Assembly: GCA_964402115.1 (NCBI GenBank)
Contig: CAYOBW010000018.1
Coordinates: 1 to 49,561, forward strand
DNA from: CAYOBW01 sp964402115
Lineage (GTDB): Bacteria; Verrucomicrobiota; Kiritimatiellia; UBA8416; CAYOBW01
Direction: 5' to 3'
DNA length: 49,561 nt
Part shown: in pieces, positions 22,978-30,068 of the stretch
Numbering within the stretch: position 1 is the first letter of the stretch
Layout: each line of letters starts with the position of its first letter
Notes under the pieces: model-generated
Told to the model about the DNA's origin: nothing
Seen by the model: only the letters and a program-made list of their open reading frames with translations
Databases searched by the model: none
Program-made: the position numbers and the translations under genes

Positions 22978-23154
22978 CGTTTACGGCGTCCGATCCCACC
23001 ACCCCGGTCTGCTGCCACCCCTCCGGAGGAGGGAAGTGCATGAGTGCAGGAGAACTGCCGGAAAGAGCCTTTGGGCTCTTCTCAACCGTCTTTCAATGTG
23101 GTATGAAACAGCGTTTTACACGTCATGGTGGTCAGAAGAGGGAGGCTTCCGGGC

Positions 23155-24648
23155 ATGCGGGCGCGATGGATGCAAACGGGGTCCGAGTGCTGCGACTCCC
23201 CGCCGGTCACCACGCGGCTGGCCCCGGGCGATGCGCTGCGGGTGCTGCTGATCGAGGACGATGACGCTTACGCCCGGCTCATCGGCGAGTGGCTCCAGCG
23301 CGCCGACAGACCCGTCAGCCGCCTGACCCGCGCCGCCACGCTCTCCGAAGGCCTCGCCCTGCTGACGGCTGCGCCCTGCGATGCCGTGCTGCTCGATCTC
23401 TGCCTGCCCGACAGCTCGGGCGTGGCGACGGTCGCCAGCGTGCGGGCCGTCGACCCCGATGTGCCCATCGTGGTCCTGAGCGGCATGACGGACTCCTGCT
23501 TCGTCTACGAGGCCCTGCGGGCCGGCGCCGACGACTACCTGCTGAAAGAACAGTGGGTGCAGGTGCTGCTGCCGCGCGCGCTGCACTACCTGCACGAAGC
23601 GCGACGGGCGGAGCGGCTCCAGCGCGAGTACGACGCGCTGCAGCACTTGCTGCTCAACGTCACCGATGCGGCCCTGATGCTCGTGGACCAGGACGGAGCC
23701 CTGCTGGCCATGAACGACGTGACCGCCAGGCGGCTGGGCCGGCCCGCGGAGGAGCTGGTGGGCCAGAATATCCTGGCGTTCCTGCCGCCGGCCGTGGCGC
23801 GCGCGTGCCAGGCACACGCCAGCGAAGCGGCCCGCGCCGGCGAACCCCTCACGCGTGAGGATTGCCACGCGGGGGAATGGGTGGAAGTCTCCTACTACCC
23901 GCTGCCCGCCCGCGACGGCACGGAGGCGCGCCTCGTGGTGACGGCCCGCACGATCACGGACCGCAAGCTGGCCGAGCAGGCGCTGCGCGACATGCCCCGG
24001 CGCATCACGCAGGCCCAGGAGGACGAGCGACGGCGCATCGCGCGCGAGCTGCATGACGGGGTCAGCCAAATCCTGGCCTCCGCGCGCTTCCGGCTCAAAG
24101 GGGCCGAGGAAGCGCTCCACGCCCGCCGCCGCACCGCACCGCCCGACTTCGCCCGCGCCGGCGAACTGCTTGACGCGTCCATCCGCGAAGTGCAGCGCGT
24201 CTCGCACAGCCTGCGCCCCAGTGAACTGGACGACCTCGGTTTGCTGTCCGCCATCCGAAGCCTCTGTGCCGGACTGGCGGACCGCCTGCCCCTGCGGCTG
24301 TATCTCCCGCGCACCGTGCCGCCCCTGCGCCAGGACGCCGACCTGGCCCTCTACCGAATCCTGCAGGAGGCGCTCCGCAACGTCGAAAAGCATGCGCAGG
24401 CCAGCCGGGTTACCGTGCGACTCGCCGGCGACGCGAACGGCAGCCGCCTGACCGTGAAGGACAACGGCCGGGGCTTCGACCCTGCCGCAGCCGCCGGCCA
24501 CGGCCTGGGCCTCGCCAACATGCGCGACCGCATCGCCATGCTGGATGGCCGGCTGACGCTGAAGACCGCGCCCGGCCAGGGCACCGTCGTTGAAGCCGTC
24601 ATCCCCCCGCCACCGCGCAACCCGCCGAACGGAGTCGGAACGTCATGA
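23155..24648 (+). CDS. Hybrid sensor histidine kinase: receiver, PAS, HisKA_3, HATPase
   Basis: 497 residues from the ATG preceded by GGGAGG; an in-frame ATG at 23125 lacks a ribosome site. No membrane segment is seen, so it is cytoplasmic. Domains in order: response-regulator receiver at about 30-150 with phospho-acceptor D81 (LLDLCLPDSSG) and DDYLLKE; PAS at about 160-280; HisKA_3 dimerisation helix with H300 in RRRIARELHDGVSQ; HATPase_c at about 395-490 (EALRNVEKHA, DNGRGFDP, GHGLGLANMRDR). The NarL-type kinase is paired with the LuxR-type regulator whose start overlaps its stop. An N-terminal receiver means it can itself be an output of another kinase, so a phosphorelay is likely. The signal is unknown. 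Confidence 0.92.
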   Translation: MRARWMQTGSECCDSPPVTTRLAPGDALRVLLIEDDDAYARLIGEWLQRADRPVSRLTRAATLSEGLALLTAAPCDAVLLDLCLPDSSGVATVASVRAVDPDVPIVVLSGMTDSCFVYEALRAGADDYLLKEQWVQVLLPRALHYLHEARRAERLQREYDALQHLLLNVTDAALMLVDQDGALLAMNDVTARRLGRPAEELVGQNILAFLPPAVARACQAHASEAARAGEPLTREDCHAGEWVEVSYYPLPARDGTEARLVVTARTITDRKLAEQALRDMPRRITQAQEDERRRIARELHDGVSQILASARFRLKGAEEALHARRRTAPPDFARAGELLDASIREVQRVSHSLRPSELDDLGLLSAIRSLCAGLADRLPLRLYLPRTVPPLRQDADLALYRILQEALRNVEKHAQASRVTVRLAGDANGSRLTVKDNGRGFDPAAAAGHGLGLANMRDRIAMLDGRLTLKTAPGQGTVVEAVIPPPPRNPPNGVGTS

Positions 24649-25292
24649 ACACACGCCCCCGCATCAGCGTGCTGATCGCCGACGATCACCATATCGTCCG
24701 CGAAGGCATCAAGGCCTGCCTGGCCCGCCAGCGCCACATCAAGGTCGTGGGCGAGGCTGTTGACGGCCAGGACGCCGTGACCCAGACACTGGCCCTGCGA
24801 CCCCACGTGCTGCTCATGGACGTCACCATGCCCCGCCTCAACGGCATTCGCGTGGCCACGGCGCTGCGCGGGGAGGCCCCGGACGTCCGCGTGCTGGCGC
24901 TCAGCGTACACAACAACCATGAGTACGTGCTGCAGGTCGTGCGCGCGGGCGCCTGCGGCTACGTGCTCAAGGACACCTCGCCGCGCGACCTGATTACCGC
25001 GATCGAAACCACGGCCCGCGGCGGAACGTTCTTCAGCCCGGCGATCGCCCAGATCGTCGCCGACGATTTCGCCAGGCGCAACGGCCGCCTCCTGGACCGG
25101 AACCCCCTGACCAGCCGGGAGTACGAGGTGCTGCGGCTGGTCGTGCAGGGCTGCACGAGCAAGGAGATCGCCCGACGGACCGGCGTGGGCCAGCGCACCG
25201 TGCAGACGCACCGCGAACACATCATGCGCAAACTGACCGTGCACAGCACGGCGGAGCTGACCAAGGTCGCCCTCGCCTGGGAACTGGTCTGA
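24645..25292 (+). CDS. NarL/FixJ family response regulator
   Basis: 215 residues, ATGA overlap with the kinase gene. The receiver domain has the acidic pocket D15-D16 (IADDHH), phospho-acceptor D59 in LLMDVTMPRLNG and K109-type residue in YVLKDTSP. The C-terminal LuxR helix-turn-helix is NPLTSREYEVLRLVVQGCTS then KEIARRTGVGQRTVQTHREH. It is the cognate partner of the upstream HisKA_3 kinase and activates transcription when phosphorylated. Its targets cannot be deduced; the GH95 gene and its neighbour converge on it from the other strand. Confidence 0.93.
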   Translation: MNTRPRISVLIADDHHIVREGIKACLARQRHIKVVGEAVDGQDAVTQTLALRPHVLLMDVTMPRLNGIRVATALRGEAPDVRVLALSVHNNHEYVLQVVRAGACGYVLKDTSPRDLITAIETTARGGTFFSPAIAQIVADDFARRNGRLLDRNPLTSREYEVLRLVVQGCTSKEIARRTGVGQRTVQTHREHIMRKLTVHSTAELTKVALAWELV

Positions 25293-25306
25293 AGCTGGCA
25301 AGGCGT

Positions 25307-25702
25307 TCAGCGATCCGGCCCGCGAACGTAGCGCTCCACCTGGGCGATTTTTTCCTCGGCCAGGATCAGCGCGGCCTGGGCGAGGCCGGAGTGGCGGATG
25401 ACCTCGCGGTATTTGTCGCGCAGGTGCGCGGCGACAGCGGCGACACTGCCGCCCGCCGCCGGACGCACGGCGTCCAGGATGTGCAGGAAGTGCTGGCAAC
25501 CGCACTCCTCGTTCTGCAGCACCGCCACGTTCTCGAGGTAGACATGCTCCGTGATCTCGTGGCGCTGGTCGCGTTCCCGATACTGCCGGACCCGCAGCTC
25601 CAGGTTCTCGCACAAGCTGACAAGCTCAACCCGCAGGATCTTGAGAAACCGATCGATGTCGATAACCGCCAAATCCGCTTCGGCGCCCGGGTCTGTCTGC
25701 AT
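25307..25702 (-). CDS. Hypothetical cytoplasmic helical protein
   Basis: 131 residues, start fixed by AGGAGG on the minus strand. It is predicted all-helical and soluble, with acidic N-terminus and regions RFLKILRVELVSLCENLELR, VRQYRERDQRHEITEHVYLE and VAVLQNEECGCQHFLHILD. The NEECGCQHFLHIL stretch, with two Cys and two His, could bind metal, but I know no family for it. It starts 16 bases after the stop of the GH95 gene and is probably co-transcribed with it. It converges with the response-regulator gene, leaving only 14 bases between stops. Function unknown. Confidence 0.7.
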   Translation of the reverse strand: MQTDPGAEADLAVIDIDRFLKILRVELVSLCENLELRVRQYRERDQRHEITEHVYLENVAVLQNEECGCQHFLHILDAVRPAAGGSVAAVAAHLRDKYREVIRHSGLAQAALILAEEKIAQVERYVRGPDR

Positions 25703-25718
25703 CGCACGCCTCCTTTCG

Positions 25719-28442
25719 TTACGGCTGCGTTGACTGGATCGTCTGCAGCTCCCCATTCACGCGCACGTTGACGCGCCGCGGTTCCGGCGACGTGACGCGG
25801 TACGACGTCACCCGGCCAGCCTGCCACGCGCAAGCCACGGTGAAGCCGCCGCGCGCGCGCAGGCCGCTGAACGACCCCTGCGCGGCCCAGGCTTTGGGCA
25901 GGGCGGGCAGCAGGGCAAGCTCGCCGGCCTGGGACTGCAGCAGCATCTCCGCCATGGCGCCGGTAATGCCGAAATTGCCGTCCATCTGGAAGGGCGGATG
26001 GTTGCAGAACAGGTTGGGCAGCGTGTTGTAGGAAAGCAGGCCGCGCACCATGATGCCGGCGCGCTCCGCCTCGCCCAGGCGCGCCCAGATGGCACACCGC
26101 CAGGGCCACGTCCACGAGCGGCGGCTGTCGCCGATGGTGGTGTCGACGGAGAAGGGCTGGCCGGTCTTCTCGCTGTGGTCATTGCTGCGGACCTTGAGCG
26201 AAATGACCGCCGCCTTGGCCAGGTCCGGCGTGAGGACGGGGCTGATCTGACGGCCCGGATACACGGCGAACAGGTGCGAGGTGTGGCGGTGGGTGTCGTT
26301 CGGCTCGTCGCGGTCCGCCTGCCATTCCTGCAGCTGCCCCCACTTGCCGACCTTGTTCGGCGCGAGCTGCGCCTGCATCCCGGTCACCTTCTTCTGGTAC
26401 TCCGCATCCGCGTTCAGCGCCTTGGCCGCGTCGAGATAGTTCTGGAACAGGTCCCAGATCAGCTGCTGGTCGTGCATCACGCCGTCCTCGCGCGGACCAT
26501 GCTCGGGCGACCAGCCGTGCGGGACGACCAGGAGGCCGTCAGGCAGGCGCTTGAGCCGGTCTTCCCACATCTCGCAGATCTCCTTGAGCAGGGGGTAGGC
26601 GGTCTGGCGCAGGTAGGCGGCGTCCTGCGTGAAGGCCCAGTGCTCGAAAACGTGCTGGGCGTACCACGCGCTGGCCGGGATGTTCCATTCCCAGCCGTTG
26701 CCGCCGAAAATGTTCTGGCTGGTTCGGGCCGTCCAGCCGCGCGTCTTTTCGCCAAAGGCCTTGCGGGTGGCCAGGCGGCAGGGCTCGGCCGCCGCCACGA
26801 CGAAGTCGACCAGCGGCAGGTGGCATTCGGGCAGGCCGGTGGATTCCGCGCCCCAGTAGTTCATCTGGACGTTGATGTTATTGTGGTAGTCGCTGGCCCA
26901 GGCGGGGCGGTTGCTGTCGTTCCACAAGCCCTGCAGGTTCGCGGGCAGGCCCCCTGGGCGCGAGCAGCTGGCCAGCAGGTAGCGGCCGTATTGGAACATG
27001 GTCTCTTCCAGGTCCGGATCGGCCCCGGCCCCGGCCGCGCGCTTGAGCGCGTCGCCGGCGCTCGCATCCACGCGATCGCCTTCCGCCGCCTTGACGATTC
27101 CGCCAACTCCGGAATAGGCCTTCAGACGCTCGTCGGTGGGCAGGGCAAGGACGGCGGGCGGGGTGGCGCCGATGTCCAGCGTGACGCGTCCCAGCAGCGC
27201 GGAGAGATCCTTGACATGCGCCGCGCGCAGGGCATCGTAGGGCTTGGCCTGGGCGGCCGCCAGCTCTTTCTCGATAAGGGGCAGCGGATCGTCGCCGCGC
27301 CAGCCGGCCTGGTAGTCCGGCTTGTAGTTGGTGCGGGCGTCCAGCAGGAGGGTCAGGCTGTCGCACGCTTCAAACGCGAGGGCGGCGCCTTCGACCCGGG
27401 TCGTCCCGCCGCTGTGCAGCACCCGCACGGCGCAGGCGTGCTTCAGCTTGTTCGGCATCTCCCCGGCGAAGGACAAGCCGGCGGCGGTGGCTGTGCACGG
27501 GGCGCCCTGGCCGGAGACCAGGGCGATCCGGCCCGTCAGCGCGCCCGGCTTGCCGGCGGTGTAACGGAAGACCATGACCTGGTCCGGGCGGCTGGCAAAG
27601 GCCTCACGGGTGAAGGTGACGCCGTCCAGCGTAAACGTCGTGGTGTGCAGGCCGGTGCCGATGTCCAGCGCGCGCCGGTAATCGGCGGGCGCGGACGCCC
27701 CCCCGAACGAAACCCCCTGGAGGGCAATCTCGGCGACCTGGAAATGGCTGACGCCCTCGGCCGGCACAAACGCCAGGCGGTAAAGCCGGCAGGCCTGCGG
27801 CTGGGCCACGGCGAACGTCCTGGCCTGGGCGCGCGCTTCGAAGGGCTTGCCGAGGGCGCGGCGATCGAGCACCGTCCACGCGGTTCCGTCCGGCGAACCC
27901 TCCAGCGTCCACGTTTGCGGATCACGCGCGGGCACGTCGTTCGCGCTGGTCAGCGTGTAGTTCGACACGGCGCAGGCGGCGGGCAGACGCACCTGCCAGA
28001 CGACAAGGCGCCCGGCGTCAGCCACGCACCACTTGGTATCCGGCCGGCCGTCCGCGGACTGCGCGATGGCGTTCCCGTCCCCCGTCGCGTGGCCGCTGGG
28101 CGATTCAACCGCGGTCCCGCCGCCGCGCCAGCTCACGGTCAAATCGCCGAAGGTCCGGTACGCGCCAAACCCGTGATCGCCGCATTCGTAGCCGCCGTCC
28201 CAGTTGTTGTCGCCCGACCAGAGGCTTTGCTCGTTGAACTGGATGCGCTCCTGCTCCACACCGCCAAAGAGCATGGCGCCCATCCGGCCGTTGCCGATGG
28301 GCAGGGCCTCGGCCGACCAGACCTTGGCGGGTTGGCGATAGCTCAGCGCCTGGCCGCCGTCGGCCCGCGCCGCGGTCACGCCGACGGCGAGAAGGACCGC
28401 GCCCAGCGCCGCGGCCCGCCTATAGGTGATGCTTGTGCTCAT
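25719..28442 (-). CDS. Exported GH95 family alpha-L-fucosidase with inserted discoidin domain
   Basis: 907 residues from the ATG with AAAGGAA upstream; the open frame extends to 28580 but the added residues are not signal-peptide-like. The signal peptide is TYRRAAALGAVLLAVGVTAARA. Residues 35-80 (WSAEALPIGNGRMGAMLFGG; ERIQFNEQSLWSGD) are the GH95 N-terminal domain. Residues about 110-240 form a discoidin-like insertion (DGRPDTKWCVAD; WTLEGSPDGTAWTVLD). The (alpha/alpha)6 catalytic part carries ASDYHNNINVQMNYWG with the key Asn residues and FQMDGNFGITGAMAEML with the catalytic Asp near residue 820. GH95 enzymes remove alpha-1,2-linked L-fucose, or L-galactose in some, by inversion. The insertion inside the N-terminal domain is unusual. 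The target is probably fucosylated glycans or algal fucan. Confidence 0.9.
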   Translation of the reverse strand: MSTSITYRRAAALGAVLLAVGVTAARADGGQALSYRQPAKVWSAEALPIGNGRMGAMLFGGVEQERIQFNEQSLWSGDNNWDGGYECGDHGFGAYRTFGDLTVSWRGGGTAVESPSGHATGDGNAIAQSADGRPDTKWCVADAGRLVVWQVRLPAACAVSNYTLTSANDVPARDPQTWTLEGSPDGTAWTVLDRRALGKPFEARAQARTFAVAQPQACRLYRLAFVPAEGVSHFQVAEIALQGVSFGGASAPADYRRALDIGTGLHTTTFTLDGVTFTREAFASRPDQVMVFRYTAGKPGALTGRIALVSGQGAPCTATAAGLSFAGEMPNKLKHACAVRVLHSGGTTRVEGAALAFEACDSLTLLLDARTNYKPDYQAGWRGDDPLPLIEKELAAAQAKPYDALRAAHVKDLSALLGRVTLDIGATPPAVLALPTDERLKAYSGVGGIVKAAEGDRVDASAGDALKRAAGAGADPDLEETMFQYGRYLLASCSRPGGLPANLQGLWNDSNRPAWASDYHNNINVQMNYWGAESTGLPECHLPLVDFVVAAAEPCRLATRKAFGEKTRGWTARTSQNIFGGNGWEWNIPASAWYAQHVFEHWAFTQDAAYLRQTAYPLLKEICEMWEDRLKRLPDGLLVVPHGWSPEHGPREDGVMHDQQLIWDLFQNYLDAAKALNADAEYQKKVTGMQAQLAPNKVGKWGQLQEWQADRDEPNDTHRHTSHLFAVYPGRQISPVLTPDLAKAAVISLKVRSNDHSEKTGQPFSVDTTIGDSRRSWTWPWRCAIWARLGEAERAGIMVRGLLSYNTLPNLFCNHPPFQMDGNFGITGAMAEMLLQSQAGELALLPALPKAWAAQGSFSGLRARGGFTVACAWQAGRVTSYRVTSPEPRRVNVRVNGELQTIQSTQP

Positions 28443-28509
28443 AGCCGTTCCTTTGTGAAGCCCATGTGTTGTCCTGCCTGCACGCTCCATCCGGCATGCC
28501 TGCAGCCGG

Positions 28510-28538
28510 ACAGTAACAGAACGGCAGCGGACAGTCAG
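28510..28538 (-). promoter_or_regulatory. Candidate promoter of the GH95 gene
   Basis: Reading leftward: CTGACT (28538-28533), 17-base spacer, TACTGT (28515-28510), then a leader of about 67 bases to the ATG at 28442. It fits the TTGAC-like, 17-base, TAxxxT pattern seen at other genes in this window. Confidence 0.4.
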
Positions 28539-28616
28539 CGCGTTTCTGCGGGGACGCCGGTTCTGCGTCGCCCGATCCATGTACGCCGGCCGGTGTCACC
28601 TGGCTCCCCTTCCCTC

Positions 28617-28646
28617 TTAATCATAATCTTGCTCGTAATCGTAATC
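28617..28646. repeat. 6-bp-period repeat, single arm (NTAATC type)
   Basis: TTAATC, ATAATC, TTGCTC, GTAATC, GTAATC in register, the same hexamers as the right arm of 22899-22977, with no partner arm nearby. It lies 25 bases before the larger repeat copy at 28671-28810. Confidence 0.65.
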
Positions 28647-28670
28647 CCATCCATCCCGCTCCCGTTCCAA

Positions 28671-28810
28671 CGTCATGGCAGCGGGCTCGCGACTCTGCCA
28701 TTCCCGCCGGCGTCCGCTCGCCTCCCCACGTAGGACGGTGCTCCTGCGCCGTCCATCCGTCTCCCCGCAATCCCCGCGGGCGGAACGTCAGCGGTGAGGG
28801 GGCGGCGAGC
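28671..28810. repeat. Large palindromic intergenic repeat, copy A
   Basis: Runs from CGTCATGGCAGCGGGCTCGC through CGTCCGCTCGCCTCCCCACG, a hairpin at 28733-28754, and ends AACGTCAGCGGTGAGGGGGC. Copies B (29599-29733) and C (29897-29999, lacking the last part) lie within 1.3 kb. In copies B and C the hairpin arms are exact 9-mers (GGACGGCGC/GCGCCGTCC) with a TCCC loop; here two bases differ. Confidence 0.8.
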
Positions 28811-28871
28811 GTGCGTGCGTGGACTGCGCCTTCATCGGCGCGCCTCCCCCGCCCGGTCCTGCGCGCGGCTC

Positions 28872-28932
28872 GAAATCGAATTCGCTATCGGCGGCGGCGT
28901 CGGCGTCGGGACCCGATTTCGATTTCGATCGT
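28872..28932. repeat. 6-bp-period hairpin repeat (GAAATC/GATTTC type)
   Basis: GAAATC, GAATTC, GCTATC (28872-28889), then GGCGGC, GGCGTC, GGCGTC, GGGACC (28890-28913), then CGATTTC, GATTTC, GATCGTC (28914-28933). The outer arms pair imperfectly. Register of six is kept through the middle. It is the fourth locus of this class. Confidence 0.65.
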
Positions 28933-29010
28933 CGCGTCTACCCGGGGTGTCGACCCCCGCACGGCGGCCGGCATAGGCCTCCGAGCGCCCGACGCCGCTG
29001 TTCGGCCGAT

Positions 29011-29229
29011 CTATGATGCCCACTTCAGTTGAAGCTTCTTGTGGTTCAGGGCGCAGTCCCGCAGGTAGAGATTGATAAGATTCTGGTAGGGCATGCCCAG
29101 TTCTGTGGCGAGCGCCTTGAAGTAGGCCACCGTTGCCTTGTCCAGACGTATCGTGATCGGTTGCTTCAGCGCCTTGACGTAAGGGTTCCGCTCTCCCTTC
29201 ATCTTGGCGAAATCGTAGTGTTCTCTCAT
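29011..29229 (-). CDS. brnA: BrnA-like CopG-type antitoxin
   Basis: 72 residues. The ATG at 29229, with GAGGTGA upstream and four bases after the BrnT stop, is preferred to the ATG at 29244, which lies inside brnT. The sequence has a short acidic/basic N-terminus, then KQPITIRLDKATVAYFKALA followed by TELGMPYQNLINLYLRDCAL, the ribbon-helix-helix pattern of BrnA/CopG antitoxins. It should neutralise BrnT and repress the shared promoter. The order, toxin first, is the normal one for brnTA and the reverse of most other modules. Confidence 0.88.
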   Translation of the reverse strand: MREHYDFAKMKGERNPYVKALKQPITIRLDKATVAYFKALATELGMPYQNLINLYLRDCALNHKKLQLKWAS

Positions 29230-29233
29230 GTTG

Positions 29234-29524
29234 TCACCTCGCATTCCAGTAGTCCGTCTCTTCTCGCTTATCAGCCTTACGTGCCGAAATGATCCGGATA
29301 ACGCTGTCGCTCTGGCGGAAGCAGTGGCAGACCACCAGGACGCGCAGCCGACAGCTGATGCCGAGCATCAGGAAGCGGTCCTCATCCTCTGAGTGGTCAG
29401 GATCGAAGAACCGCATGGCGTGCTCGTCGAGGAAGACGGTCTGCGCTTCCTCAAAAGCGACGCCGTGTTTGCGCCTGTTCTCCCGGTTCTTCGCTTCATC
29501 CCACCCAAAGCGAATCTCAGTCAT
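29234..29524 (-). CDS. brnT: BrnT family ribonuclease toxin
   Basis: 96 residues. Diagnostic motifs: FGWDEAKNRENRRKHGVAFE, EAQTVFLDEHAMRFFDPDHS, DRFLMLGISCRLRVLVVCHC and the C-terminal VIRIISARKADKREETDYW. BrnT is a small RNase-like toxin that halts translation under stress and pairs with BrnA. There is no Shine-Dalgarno sequence before the ATG. A promoter with its -10 box seven bases upstream would make the mRNA leaderless. The module sits among palindromic repeats, like many horizontally moving toxin-antitoxin pairs. Confidence 0.92.
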   Translation of the reverse strand: MTEIRFGWDEAKNRENRRKHGVAFEEAQTVFLDEHAMRFFDPDHSEDEDRFLMLGISCRLRVLVVCHCFRQSDSVIRIISARKADKREETDYWNAR

Positions 29525-29559
29525 ATGTACACTGTATGTACCGTCGACATGAAGGGCAA
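29524..29559 (-). promoter_or_regulatory. Promoter and possible operator of brnTA, probably leaderless
   Basis: Reading leftward: TTGCCC (29559-29554), 17-base spacer, TACAGT (29536-29531). Transcription would begin at about 29524, the first base of the brnT start codon. Direct repeats TATGTAC at 29524-29530 and 29535-29541 overlap the -10 box and could bind BrnA. Confidence 0.45.
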
Positions 29560-29598
29560 GTCATTTGTTCATCTTCTGTATGGGCCGAACGCCGTTCA

Positions 29599-29733
29599 GC
29601 GTGCCGAGCATGCGAGCCTGCCATTCACGCCGCGGGTGGCGCCAGCCTCCCCACGCAGGACGGCGCTCCCGCGCCGTCCATCCCTCACCCCGCAATCCCT
29701 GCAGGCAGAACGTCAGCGGTGAGGGGGCGCGAG
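29599..29733. repeat. Large palindromic intergenic repeat, copy B
   Basis: Same layout as copy A. The exact hairpin is at 29658-29679 and the CCCTCACC/GGTGAGGG stem lies further right, ending near 29733. It diverges from copies A and C mainly in its first 40 bases. Confidence 0.8.
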
Positions 29734-29753
29734 CTGACATCATGGGCAAATGC

Positions 29754-29828
29754 TTGTCATTCCGAGCGTAGCGAGGAATCTCGGGCTCATCGAGAAGTCG
29801 AGATCCTTCGCTTCGCTCAGGATGACAA
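29754..29828. repeat. Palindromic repeat of the TTGTCATTCCGAGCG type
   Basis: Arms of 30 bases, TTGTCATTCCGAGCGTAGCG onwards and its inverted partner ending GGATGACAA, agree at 25 of 30 positions, with a 15-base loop. The motif (ATTCCGAGCG...GAATCTC) is familiar from intergenic repeats in many bacterial phyla. Confidence 0.8.
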
Positions 29829-29896
29829 CCACGTTTTACAGGGCCATTTGCATGACAGCACACTGGGGTCATGGATCCGCGGGCGCCAACGCCCGG

Positions 29897-29999
29897 CGTC
29901 ATGGCAGCGAGCTCGCGAGCCTCTCTTCCCCCCGGCGTCCGCTCGCCTCCCCACGTAGGACGGCGCTCCCGCGCCGTCCATCCCTCACCCCGCGTCACT
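29897..29999. repeat. Large palindromic intergenic repeat, copy C (truncated)
   Basis: Starts CGTCATGGCAGCGAGCTCGC like copy A, has the exact hairpin at 29958-29979, and breaks off after CCCTCACCCCGC, so it lacks the AACGTCAGCGGTGAGGG end present in A and B. Confidence 0.75.
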
Positions 30000-30068
30000 G
30001 GCCCATTGCGTGGCGCGCACAGCTATTCGTTGCCGATACGGGGAGCCGGGTGGTAGGCTACTGGCGTT

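Larger units (their letters stand above)
22512..23154. other. Non-coding repeat island
   Basis: No credible gene: the open frames here are Arg/Ala-rich and cross the palindromes. It contains a 25-bp imperfect inverted pair of CACGGAG-type sequence (22531-22555 and 22746-22770), a perfect 17-bp hairpin at 22577-22615, GC-rich palindromes near 22690-22730, and the 6-bp-period hairpin at 22899-22977. The two-component system begins right after it. Confidence 0.6.
28443..29010. other. Non-coding repeat island upstream of the GH95 gene
   Basis: No gene is supported. It holds the GH95 promoter, one arm of a 6-bp-period repeat (28617-28646), a copy of the roughly 140-base palindromic repeat (28671-28810), and another 6-bp-period hairpin (28872-28932). 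Confidence 0.6.
29560..30068. other. Non-coding repeat island between brnT and the protease gene
   Basis: No gene is supported. It holds large-repeat copies B (29599-29733) and C (29897-29999) and the palindrome at 29754-29828. No clear ribosome site or promoter for the protease gene is visible at its right end. Confidence 0.6.

Noticed and set aside
25998..28733. Plus-strand frame of 911 codons
   Set aside because: Antisense shadow of the GH95 gene.
29011..29560. brnTA as a third integron cassette
   Set aside because: GCCGAAC and GTTCAGC near 29586-29602 resemble core boxes but are only a few bases apart, and no attC-type palindrome follows brnA.
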